Source of the DNA: Lotus japonicus
Taxonomy: Eukaryota > Streptophyta > Magnoliopsida > Fabales > Fabaceae
NCBI RefSeq assembly: GCF_012489685.1
Contig: NC_080046.1
Span: 61,060,195-61,124,194, forward strand
Direction of reading: 5' to 3'
DNA: 64,000 nt
Each line of letters opens with the position of its first letter. The first letter of the stretch is position 1. The translations under genes and the position numbers were made by a program. Under the pieces are notes generated by a model. The model was not told where the DNA came from and did no database searches. It was given only the letters and a program-made list of their open reading frames with translations. Positions 35,023 through 45,325 of this stretch are shown here, piece after piece.

Positions 35023-36291
35023 ATGGTTTCCCTACAAACATCAGCTCTTGTTTCTTCTTCCTGTTCTTCTATCAGGACAGTTAGCGCAGCTATCCATGTC
35101 CCTAAACTCCCAAGAGTGTCTTTCCGGGTTCCGCAATTACCAAAAACTAAGCTAGTTGAGGAATTCAATGGATCCAAAGACACAAACCAATTACAAAACA
35201 ATGTCCTCACTGAACAAACATTATTTGACGGTTTATTACACAATAACAACAAGTCAAAGGTAACTGTCCAGCTCTATGCAATCTTGGAAGCTGTAGCTGA
35301 CAGAATTGAAATGCACCAAAACATTGGCGAGCAGCGTGACAATTGGAACACCCTTCTTTTGAACTCCATCAACATGATTACTCTCACAGCCACAACCATG
35401 GCTGGTGTTGCCGCTGCCACTGGTGGTGCTGGTGCACCACTTCTGGCATTGAAACTGTCATCTGCTTTATTGTTTTCGGCGGCTACAGGGTTGTTGCTTG
35501 TCATGAACAAGATTCAGCCCTCTCAACTCACTGAGGAGCAACGAAATGCAACTAGATTGTTTAAACAACTCAAGTCCCACATTGAAACCTCAATTGCAAT
35601 TGGAAATCCTTCAGAGGAAGATGTGAAGGGTGCAATGGAGAAGGTTTTGGCCCTTGACAGAGCTTATCCACTTCCCCTGTTGGGTGCTATGCTAGAGAAA
35701 TTCCCTGCAAAGTTTGAGCCAGCTGTTTGGTGGCCTTCTACTCAGTTTCAAAGGAAAGAAAAAGCACAGGACAAGAGAATGGGGAAAATGAATGGATGGA
35801 GTGAAGAACTAGAAATGGAAATGAGGGAAGTTAAGGAAGTAGTAAAGAGAAAAGACATTGAGGATTATGACAGACTTGGAAACATTGCATTGAAGATTCA
35901 CAAGAATTTGGCCATTGCTGGGCCTTTACTCACAGGCATTGCAGCAGCAGGGTCTGCATTTGTGGGAAATGGGTCATATGCAGCTTTGGTTCCACTCATG
36001 GCTGGCTCATTGGCTGCAGCAATTAACACTTTGGAGCATGGAGGGCAAGTAGGCATGGTGTTTGAAATGTACAGAACATCTGCAGGCTTCTTCAACATGT
36101 TGGAAACCTCAATTGAATCAACATTAGAAGAGAAAGATTTGGAGAGAAGAGAGAATGGGGAGCTCTTTGAAATGAAGATGGCTTTGCAATTGGGAAGAAG
36201 TGTATCACAGCTAAGGGAACTTGCCTCAAAATCAGCTTCCTATAGCATGGAAGGAATGGACATTGATGAATTTGCCAGCAAGCTCTTCTAA
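35023..36291 (+). CDS. At4g22030-like protein, copy C (mosaic)
   Basis: Intronless, 422 residues, intact family architecture. Residues up to about 245 (to WWPSTQFQRK) match copy B almost exactly. From KMNGW onward (KRKDIEDYDRLGNIALKIHK, GIAAAGSAFVGNGS, SKSASY) it matches copy D instead. Its promoter and 3' UTR are A/B-like. The conserved spacer between WWPS and the NGW motif is shortened. Likely functional; function unknown. Confidence 0.87.
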   Translation: MVSLQTSALVSSSCSSIRTVSAAIHVPKLPRVSFRVPQLPKTKLVEEFNGSKDTNQLQNNVLTEQTLFDGLLHNNNKSKVTVQLYAILEAVADRIEMHQNIGEQRDNWNTLLLNSINMITLTATTMAGVAAATGGAGAPLLALKLSSALLFSAATGLLLVMNKIQPSQLTEEQRNATRLFKQLKSHIETSIAIGNPSEEDVKGAMEKVLALDRAYPLPLLGAMLEKFPAKFEPAVWWPSTQFQRKEKAQDKRMGKMNGWSEELEMEMREVKEVVKRKDIEDYDRLGNIALKIHKNLAIAGPLLTGIAAAGSAFVGNGSYAALVPLMAGSLAAAINTLEHGGQVGMVFEMYRTSAGFFNMLETSIESTLEEKDLERRENGELFEMKMALQLGRSVSQLRELASKSASYSMEGMDIDEFASKLF

Positions 36292-37239
36292 TTAGATACT
36301 ATTAAAGACTAACGCATTCTTTTATTCTTTCATTCATGTATAGTCCTCTGACATAGAAAGCAAATGTATAGTATAGACTAGAGAGAATCTGATTCTGCAT
36401 ATACAATTTGTAACCATTCATTCATGTAATTGAGTAGCTGACTCCATGATATACAATTTTCTTTTCACAAATTTGCTTGATTTATACTAAGGTCTCTCAT
36501 TTTACTTTTTTCCTGTTATATCATAATTCTTATCTACCTCCAAAGAGTGTTACATTTCCACATATCACTTTAAACCAGGCAATGTCAATTCACTTTAATT
36601 TAAAAGGGAAAATAACCTTTTTTCCCCGGACATTGTCATCTTCCTGTTCGCCAGATAAATGTTTATCAAAAAAGAAATAAATGGCACATCAAATACTTGA
36701 AAATTTGAAGGGTTAATTGGAGTAGTAGTATGTAATGTAATAGCTGGTAATGAAGGGAACAAGTCGCACATTACCCATAAATGAAGGAGGTCAAGGAAAT
36801 CTTGAAGAAGGTCAATGTTATATATATTGACTCAAGTTCTTTGTTTGAAGATCACTTTTTTAAAACATTTTAACCATGTATTTGTGTTTCATTTTCTTTC
36901 TCTTATATTTTTGTTTAAATTATTTGTAAAATGCAGTTCAAATATTTGTTTTAGAGAGTGTAGGTCTGTTAGAGCTATGAAGAGGTTGAAACAGAAGTTT
37001 ATCTATTGTAAATTTTTTCACTTAAGTGTTACTATTTGATTGATTTTTTAGAGTTTTCACGAACTATTCTTGTGTTGGGCTGGCATTCCTGTTTTATTTC
37101 TCTATGACGTGGTTGTTTTTCTTGACAATGGTATTAGAGCTGATAATTTAATCGTGGTGACAAATTCAAGGATTGCTTCTGCTGAGAGCCCCGTGAAACT
37201 GTGAAAGTGTTGCTTGGACAAGTTTTAACTATGAAAGAC

Positions 37240-38512
37240 TTAGGTAGCGTTTGGTAGACAGGTGAGAAGAGAACGGAACAGAACACATGGGTTATGTTCT
37301 GTGTTTGTCGTGTTTTTAAGATGGAACGGAACGGGACAAAAGACTCTAGGAACGGGACACTTTGGTTCCCTGAAAAAGGGTGGAACGGAACGGAACACTC
37401 TCTTAAAACTTTTGCAAGTTCAAAAATATCCCTAATTTATATTTGAAATTTTATGTATCTAAATAGTTTAAAATCACTTATAAAATTGAAAGCACTTATT
37501 ATATTTGTAGACAAAGTTAAATAAAAATCTACATTTTCAAAAAAATCACTTAAAATAAAATCAATTATTTTTTTCAAAAGTAAAATCACTTTTTGTAAGC
37601 AATGATAAATGAGCCAATTAGAGTGCGTTTGATTCAACTTATTTTGGAAAAATCACTTTTTAATAAAAAAATCACTTTTAAAATCAAAAAAATCACTTTT
37701 TTAATCAAATATAACTTTTTGTGTTTGTTTCAGCTGAAGCTGAAAACAGATTATTTGAAACAGTTACTTTAGCTTATCATGAAAATCTATGATGATAGAT
37801 GAGAGGAGATAAAAAAAGTGATTTTAATTAGAGTAATCAAACACGAATCAACTTAATTAAAATAAAATCAATTATTTTTTCAAAAGTAAAATCAGTTTTT
37901 GTAAGCAATGATAAACAAGTCAATTAGAATGCGTTTAATTCAACTTATTTTGGAAAAATCACTTATTGTGTTTGTTTCAGCTGAAGCTGAAAACAAATTA
38001 TTTGAAACAGTTACTTTAGCTTATAATGAAAATCTATGATGATAAATGGGGGAGTAAAAAAAAGTGATTTTAATTAGAGTAGTCGAACACGAATCAACTT
38101 ATACTTTTCTCAAAATCTCTTAAAAAAATTATAGTTAAAAATCAATATTTTTAATCTAAATAAACGCACTTAAAATAGCTTAAATAGATAATTAGGTTTC
38201 TGCTTTTTTCAATACCATACTGAAACAACTTAAATAATATATAAGTGATTATTTTAAAGAAATAAGTGATTATTTCATGAAGTAAGCAATAACAAACGGT
38301 TTCTATGAAAAATGTTCAATTGAGTTCAATTTGTTTTCCTCAATCAAATATTAAACATGCAGGGTTACATATGTAATTAAAATCATGGTTCTGTTCTATT
38401 GACTTAGAGTTACCAAACACAACACATAGAACATTATTGTCATGTTCCATCCTATTCTGTCTCGTTCCGTTCTGTTCTGTCATGTTCCGTTCCGTCACCA
38501 AACGCTATCTTA
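37240..38512. mobile_element. PIF/Harbinger-like element inside copia remnant
   Basis: Element 37243-38509 (1,267 bp) with ends GGTAGCGTTTGGT and ACCAAACGCTATC, flanked by a 3-bp TTA duplication (37240-37242, 38510-38512). Subterminal GGAACGGAAC repeats appear inverted at the other end. The centre has a tandem duplication with a period of about 305 bp. Confidence 0.75.
37555..38110. repeat. Tandem duplication, period about 305 bp
   Basis: Two copies start at about 37555 and 37860 and share CAAAAGTAAAATCA, TGCGTTT.ATTCAACTTATT, CAGCTGAAGCTGAAAACA and CACGAATCAACTTA. The second copy has a deletion in the AAAATCACTTTT run. Confidence 0.7.
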
Positions 38513-38719
38513 GTATTTAAACACATTCATTGTGATAATCAATCTCTCTTTCCTAGGAACAAAGTTTCTTGTCTACACACAACTGCGATGTCAAAGTTTT
38601 CATGTGGTGTGATAAAGAATTGGATGGAAGAGTCAATTTTGACTTGTGGAGAATACAAGCCATTGATGTATTAATGAAATCAAGATTACAATAGGCGTAC
38701 ATGGGCATGTAAAGAATAA

Positions 38720-39900
38720 TCTTGGTGGCACACACAAACATTGGTCAATATTGATGTAAGATGGGTCGTGATCGATAGCACATGACCATTGACATGAAAT
38801 GCTTCACTCATGACCTATGGATGTTGCATTTCATGATCGATGAAAGTCAAGTAAAGCATGAGGTATTTTTAATACATGTAGACTATTTTGGTAAACTATT
38901 GACAATCTTAGGGAGGTATTTTTACTACGGTTATTAACCGTCGGAAATGTGTATGGCAACTTTTTAAAAATCATCAATGATTATTTGTGACGAGCCCAAT
39001 TCGATGGATTTCAGACTATTTGTAAAATGTAAATTTATATTACCAACATCTTATGTCCATCAGTAATCAACATTTTTATTGTGGTGTAAGCTAAACTAGA
39101 ATATACAACCCCAAAAAATATCCATTTTTGAAGGGTTTTACACTCGTAAAAAAGAAAGAATTTAAGACATAATTCGTATGGCCAAAGACACTTCAAAGTT
39201 AAAGACATTATCGAATGGAGAAATAGTCATAACCAGCATGTATTGAAAAGTAAAAATCACTAGTTGAAAAAGAAGAACGGGCTATTGGAGGAAATAATAA
39301 TGTAGAAATAGTCATAGTCAATATTATTGAAAAAGTAAAATTCACTAATTGAAAAAAATTAACAAATGACTATTAGAGGAAAAAAAAAAGAGCTAGTTCA
39401 TATAACATTAATCTTTTAATAAAACTTAATAAACTACTACTTTTTTGTCTAGCTCTACACTATATTGAATATCACATGTCATGTCTTATTGTTCTTTCAT
39501 CTCTTCCTATCCTTCCCCTCATTGTAAAATTTTAAATTTCTATTATTAACCACAATCATGCCTTTAATGGATGGTTTGATACATTTCCAATCCCCTTTAA
39601 TATACATCTGAAAGTTTAAATTCCACTTTATGAGGCAGAAAACATGGAAGGAACCTTCGTATGAAGAAAAAATGGAAGCAAACATATAGTTTGTTGTATG
39701 CTATCTCTTTCGTCTTGCATGTATGTAAGGTGGTGCAGCCTTGTTTGTGGTTTATTTACTACGTGGTCACATGTTTGAGCCCCAAACCAAGGCACGAGGC
39801 TTGGAATTTTGAATAGAGACCTCATCAAACAGAAAAGTCAATCATGGGTTTCCTCCTTATTTGATTCTGACTTCTTCCCGCCCTCTCCTTAATTTGGTAA
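38720..39900. other. Intergenic
   Basis: AT-rich spacer upstream of copy D. I see no gene or clearly bounded element. Confidence 0.45.
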
Positions 39901-40033
39901 TTCCTCAATACTATAAATATGGCTACACACCAAATTAACATTTAAAACATCTTCCTCAACTCCACAATCCTAAACACAAATTAGCAAACACTCATTCAGA
40001 AAAAGCTTCAATAATTCAACAAATTAACCCATC

Positions 40034-41320
40034 ATGGTCTTGGCTTCCATCCAATCCTCAGTTCTACTTTCTTGCTATCAACCTCAACCAACCTTGTCTT
40101 CAAAGAGAGTTGTAAATGCCACAATCCATGTCCCAAAACACACTAGAGTCGGATTTTCAGTTCCAAAGATTCATGCCAGAAAGCTGGTTGAGGAATTAAA
40201 ACAAAAATCAGACACCACCCCATTATTAGAAAAAAATGTCAGCAGCAGCAGCTCTACAAATTCTGAGGCTTCTGTTAAACTCTATGCAATCTTGGAGGAT
40301 GTAGCTGACAGAATTGAAATGCATAATAACATTGGCGAGCAACGTGACAATTGGAACACCCTCCTTTTGAACTCCATCAACATGATCACTCTAACTGCCA
40401 CAACCTTGGCTGGTGTTGCCGCCACCACTGGAGCCGGTGCGCCGCTTTTAGCTTTGAAACTTTCCTCTGCTCTGTTGTTTTCAGCAGCCACAGGGCTGTT
40501 GCTTGTCATGAACAAGATCCAGCCTTCTCAACTCACAGAGGAGCAAAGAAATGCCACAAGATTGTTTAAACAGCTCAAGTCCCACATCGAAACCACAATT
40601 GCAATTGGAAATCCTTCAGAGGAGTATATAAAGGGTGCAATGGAAAAGGTTCTGGCTCTTGACAAAGCTTACCCACTTCCCTTGTTGGGGAAAATGCTTG
40701 AAAAATTCCCTGCAAAGTTTGAACCTGCTGTTTGGTGGCCTTCTTCTCAGTTCCAAAAAAGGGAAAATAAAAAATCCCAGAGAGTAAAAGAAGAGGGTGA
40801 GAGAATGGGGAAAATGAATGGATGGAATGAAGAACTTGAAATGGAAATGAGGGAAGTTGTGGAAGTGGTGAAGAGAAAGGACATTGAAGATTATGACAGG
40901 CTTGGAAACATTGCCTTGAAGATTCACAAGAATTTGGCCATTGCTGGGCCTTTACTCACAGGCATTGCTGCAGCAGGGTCTGCATTTGTTGGCAATGGTT
41001 CTTGGGCAGCTTTGGTTCCACTCATGGCTGGCTCATTGGCTGCTGCAATTAACACTTTTGAGCATGGAGGGCAAGTAGGCATGGTGTTTGAAATGTACAG
41101 AACATCTGCAGGCTTCTTCAACATGGTAGAAACCTCAATTGAATCAACATTAGAAGAGAAAGATTTGGAAAGAAGAGAAAATGGGGAACTCTTTGAAATG
41201 AATATGGCTTTGCAATTGGGAAGAAGTGTATCACAGCTGAGGGAACTTGCCTCAAAATCAGCTTCCTATCGTATGGAAGGAGTTGTTGACATAGACGAAT
41301 TTGCCAGCAAGCTATTTTAG
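40034..41320 (+). CDS. At4g22030-like protein, copy D
   Basis: Intronless, 428 residues. A TATAAAT at 39912-39918 supports the start. The N terminus (MVLASIQSSVLLSCYQPQP...) differs from A-C but is again Ser-rich and transit-like. Core motifs are all present. The usual NPSEED..KGAMEK region reads NPSEEYIKGAMEK, an acidic-to-Tyr change at an otherwise constant position, and MKMALQLG reads MNMALQLG. The longer linker before KMNGW is basic. It appears to be the donor-like relative of copy C's 3' half. Confidence 0.87.
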   Translation: MVLASIQSSVLLSCYQPQPTLSSKRVVNATIHVPKHTRVGFSVPKIHARKLVEELKQKSDTTPLLEKNVSSSSSTNSEASVKLYAILEDVADRIEMHNNIGEQRDNWNTLLLNSINMITLTATTLAGVAATTGAGAPLLALKLSSALLFSAATGLLLVMNKIQPSQLTEEQRNATRLFKQLKSHIETTIAIGNPSEEYIKGAMEKVLALDKAYPLPLLGKMLEKFPAKFEPAVWWPSSQFQKRENKKSQRVKEEGERMGKMNGWNEELEMEMREVVEVVKRKDIEDYDRLGNIALKIHKNLAIAGPLLTGIAAAGSAFVGNGSWAALVPLMAGSLAAAINTFEHGGQVGMVFEMYRTSAGFFNMVETSIESTLEEKDLERRENGELFEMNMALQLGRSVSQLRELASKSASYRMEGVVDIDEFASKLF

Positions 41321-43368
41321 GACAAACATTTGTTAATTTTAGATACATCTTATTCTTTCATTCTTTGTAATTTCTAAAGTAGATAAGGAATTGTTTTTAG
41401 ATTAATACACATGTACACTTCTTAGGGAAATAATTCTTTTTTTGAATATGATTATTAAACACAACCAATTAAAAATTTTAATGTATGATCTTCTATGATA
41501 ATTATTTTTGAATTTGTTCTTGCAACATTTCTATTTTAAATATAAATAGTAATGAACTCTAGAGGATCCTAGTCCATGCATGCGTACTGAATCTAAGAGT
41601 TGAAAGTTGTAGATCTTTAACTCAAATCTACAAAACAGAAGAATTAATTAAATTAAATGTCAATGTTAATCAAATTATATTCTTTGGTTGAATCTGTCTA
41701 ATTAATCAACTAATTTTTATTCAAACAATACATTTTGAAGAATGAACTTAAGCAGGAAACAACCTGAAGGGTTTATTTATCTTTAACATTTGCAATCCAC
41801 ATACTTTTCCTTCTGACCAAAGACAGTTTGTATTATTAATCAATTTACATCATTTTCACTCATTTTTTCTTTTTATCTCTCTCTTCATTCGATCTCTATC
41901 ACATTATCTATCATATATCTAATTTCTTCTTTATCTACGAGGTGGAATTGGATGGTGAACAAACAATTATTTTGTTTGTAGTTTAGTTACTTATTATCAT
42001 AACTTTTTTTAATTGTCAGTTTCATATATAACTCATTTGATTAAAGACGAGAAGAGGTCCCAAAAAGACGAGAAGAGGTACAGCTGGGCTAATTTTTGCA
42101 GCCAAAAGACTTGCAATTCCAAAGGATGAAGAAGTTTACTTTGGACAGCGAAATTTATAGTTAATTGGCAGCACTTTGACAGTTTGACCTCCATGGTATT
42201 TCTGTTTTATTTTCTGGTCAACTATGGATTCTATTTTCAAACTCGAGAATATATAAACTATATAGGACCAGGTAAAAGCCTTTGCCTTCAAGAATGAACT
42301 GAACATTTACTAAAAATCTTCGGATGGCATATGGCATCCGTATATGGCTTCTGGCAGTGAAGTATCCATGATTTTTTCATTGGAGGAGGAGGAGGTAGAA
42401 TAAAATTATAAAATATCTATAAAATCTTTGAGGTTTATTTTTACAAGAGGAAGATTAAAAGCAACAAGAAAAGCTAACTACAACATCTAAATACAGCGAT
42501 ACATAAACAAAAGAAGGAGGGTTGCTCTATATCCGAATCTGGGATCCCAGTCTTCTCTCATTGTGCTCAAAATCTTTGAGGTGAGAGGTTGATTAAGAAT
42601 AAAAGAAAAAAAAATCTTTTAGTTTATTAATTTTGTAAGATGAATCCAATTGATTTTCCAAAGAAGAAAAAAATAAATGTCAATTTTAGAAATTATTTTG
42701 AAACAAATTAAGTTGTTCTGCTTACGTGTCATTAACTTTGACCAATCAGCGGTTCAGTAATGAGTCTAATTAACTAAGGATTGACCACGTGAAAATTTTC
42801 AATTTTCACATATTTTTAGTCTCAAAGAATTTTTAAAATCATATTACAATGACTAAAAATGATGCGAATAAGTCAACATAGTTGTTGATTAGACTCGTCA
42901 TTGAACAAATGATTTATCAAAATAGATTTACATAATTTGATTAAAAAAATACACAAGATGACTTGTAAATGATTTTTCTTTTTTAATCCAATTTGGTTCA
43001 TCTTACAAAGTGTGAGATTTAAAACATATTTTCACCCCAAAAAAATTATATATAAAAATATATATAGTTGATTTAAATAAATTAAAATTCTTATGAGTTG
43101 TCTGTCATCCTTAGATACACTCTGGCTAATAGATACAATTATGATATAAAGACAAAATGAAAGTGTAAGATAAGATAATTGACTAAAAAATGTCATGGGT
43201 ACCTACGATTTTACGGATATCCAATTTATGGATATCCAATTAACTACCTCAAATTTTTTACAACATTAATGTTAGTGATAGTTAAAACTTTCACTAAATG
43301 ATATCTCAATTGGATTGTACATAACTACATATATAATCATCCTACCCTACTCAAGATAATAGGGAGAT
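41321..43368. other. Intergenic
   Basis: AT-rich spacer between D and E. A CTCTCT-rich segment at about 41850-41950 resembles, in reverse, the MITE at 7184. No gene seen. Confidence 0.45.
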
Positions 43369-43575
43369 TAGGGTCGGCCCAACAATATATGAGGCCTAAA
43401 ACAAATTTTTAAAGTGAGACATTTTTTTTGACTTAGTATTAATGCTTTTTTTTTTTTTGCTTTTTTACTTAGTAAAAAAATTATTTTGAGGCATTTTTTA
43501 CTTAAGTAAAATTTATTATTTTTTGGAGGCCTAAAACCCTTGGTTAAGTGATTTTACCCTTGGGCCGTCCCTAGG
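43369..43575. mobile_element. hAT-like MITE
   Basis: Inverted ends TAGGGTCGGCCCAA and, from the right, TAGGGACGGCCCAA, with GAGGCCTAAAAC blocks inside both arms; about 205 bp. The flanking duplication is unclear. Confidence 0.6.
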
Positions 43576-44026
43576 AGAAACAAAAAGATAAGTTAGAGGA
43601 TAATAAAATGGTTGATATGTTGAAGAAAAAGACAGTATTATAAAAAATATGTTACAGAAATTGATTAATTCTTTGAGACTGTGAATTTATTACTATATAA
43701 AAAATAACTCATACTTGAACTGCAAGATTAGTGTACTCTGTTGTCTGCTTCCTATGTAATTGATGCGAAAGTACTGTAGACCATTTACATTTAGAATGTT
43801 AATCTTCACATCTCAACGCCGTAAGCATACATCATGGTGAGACCAGGCCATTTCTCCACAATTTTGAACAGGAACAGGTCATACATGACATAAGCGATTA
43901 GTGGACCAAATCACCTGCTTAATAATTATTTTTTCTCCATATCTAGCAGCTTGGTTTTTACTATAAATACACATGCAACCTTCTCACTATCTGCATTATC
44001 AAATCCAAAATCTAGCAATCTCTGAG

Positions 44027-45325
44027 ATGATGATTTCTTTACAATCTCCAGCCCTACAACTTAACACGTTATCTTCTTGTTCCTCCTCCTCTTCTTCTTC
44101 ATCTTTAAAGCGAATCAAATGTTCTTTCAATCTCCCCAAACTACCCAGAATCTCTGTCTCTGTTCCAAAAGCACTTATGAGAAGTATGGTTGAGGAAATT
44201 AACAGATTCAATGACAAAGCCCCATTGTTGAAAGAGAATGATAATACTATCAAAACACTACATGATGCTGGTGATAATCATTTGAATTCTGTTAATTCTA
44301 AAGCCATCACTCAACTTTATGCAATTTTAGAAGCTGTAGCAGACAGAATTGAAATGCACAACAACGTTGCTCTACAACGTGACAATTGGAACACCCTTCT
44401 GTTAAACTCCATCAACATGATCACTCTCACGGCTTCAACCATGGCTGGTGTTGCCGGCGTTGGAAGTGAACCAATTTTGGCTCTGAAACTTTCATCTGCT
44501 CTGTTGTTCTCTGCAGCCACAGGGATGTTACTTGTGATGAACAAAATCCAACCGTCGCAACTTACAGAGGAACAGAGGAATGCTACAAGGTTGTTCAAGA
44601 AGCTCAAGTCCTACATCGAAACCACAATCGCAATTGGAAATCCCACTGAGGAAGATGTGAAGGGTGCAATGGAGAAGGTTTTGGCGCTTGACAAAGCCTA
44701 TCCACTTCCCTTGTTGGGAGCAATGCTTGAAAAGTTCCCTGCAAAGTTTGAACCAGCTAGGTGGTGGCCTTCTCAGCAGAGAAGTAACAATGAGAAACAG
44801 AGCATGGACATTAAGAACAGGAATGGATGGAACAGGGAATTGGAAAAGGAAATGAAGGAGGTAATTGAAGTGGTAAAGAGAAAAGATATGGAGGATTATG
44901 AGAGATTGGGGAACCTGGCTTTAAAGATTAACAAGGCTTTAGCTATTTCAGGACCTTTGCTCACTGGAATTGCAGCTGTTGGTTCTGTTTTTGCAGGGGA
45001 TCATGGATCATTGCCTGCTCTGGTTCCAGTTCTTGCTGGTGCTTTGGCCACAGTTGTTAATTCATTTGAGCATGGAGGGCAAGTTGGAATGGTGTTTGAA
45101 ATGTATAGAAACTGTGGTGGATTTTTCCAGCTTTTGGAAGAGACCATTGAAGCCACAATTGAAGAGAAAGACTTGGAGAAGAGAGAAAATGGGGAGCTAT
45201 TTGAAATGAAGATGGCTTTGCAGCTGGGAAGAAGTGTGTCTCAGCTAAGAGAACTTGCCTCAAAATCTGCTTCCTGTCGTGTACAAGGAAGCGAGATAGA
45301 TGAACTCGCTAGCAAACTCTTTTAG
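44027..45325 (+). CDS. At4g22030-like protein, copy E
   Basis: The open frame extends back to 43973, but that ATG is only a few bases after the TATAAAT at 43962-43968 and would lie before the transcription start. I therefore start at 44027 (MMISLQSPALQ), giving 432 residues. The next ATG, at 44030, is equally possible. A poly-Ser run (CSSSSSSSSLKR) marks the transit-like N terminus. Cores are intact, with ALQRDNWN for GEQRDNWN and PARWWPSQQ. The second hydrophobic block is GPLLTGIAAVGSVFAGDHGSL. Diverged from A-D. Confidence 0.85.
   Translation: MMISLQSPALQLNTLSSCSSSSSSSSLKRIKCSFNLPKLPRISVSVPKALMRSMVEEINRFNDKAPLLKENDNTIKTLHDAGDNHLNSVNSKAITQLYAILEAVADRIEMHNNVALQRDNWNTLLLNSINMITLTASTMAGVAGVGSEPILALKLSSALLFSAATGMLLVMNKIQPSQLTEEQRNATRLFKKLKSYIETTIAIGNPTEEDVKGAMEKVLALDKAYPLPLLGAMLEKFPAKFEPARWWPSQQRSNNEKQSMDIKNRNGWNRELEKEMKEVIEVVKRKDMEDYERLGNLALKINKALAISGPLLTGIAAVGSVFAGDHGSLPALVPVLAGALATVVNSFEHGGQVGMVFEMYRNCGGFFQLLEETIEATIEEKDLEKRENGELFEMKMALQLGRSVSQLRELASKSASCRVQGSEIDELASKLF

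Larger units (their letters stand above)
36700..38720 (+). mobile_element. Ty1/copia remnant: LTR end, PBS, gag start
   Basis: ATGGTATTAGAGCTGA at 37128-37143 resembles the copia primer-binding site (TGGTATCAGAGC type), preceded by LTR-like sequence ending TTGACA. After an intervening insertion, the plus strand at about 38587-38690 reads CDVKVF, then ELDGRVNFDLWRIQAIDVL, a degenerate copia gag N terminus, and then meets stops. Nothing of pol is visible. The 5' limit of the LTR is not fixed. Confidence 0.55.

Noticed and set aside
39640..39830. SINE-like stretch with TGTTTGAGCCCC
   Set aside because: Box B resemblance is weak, box A is missing and no target duplication is visible.
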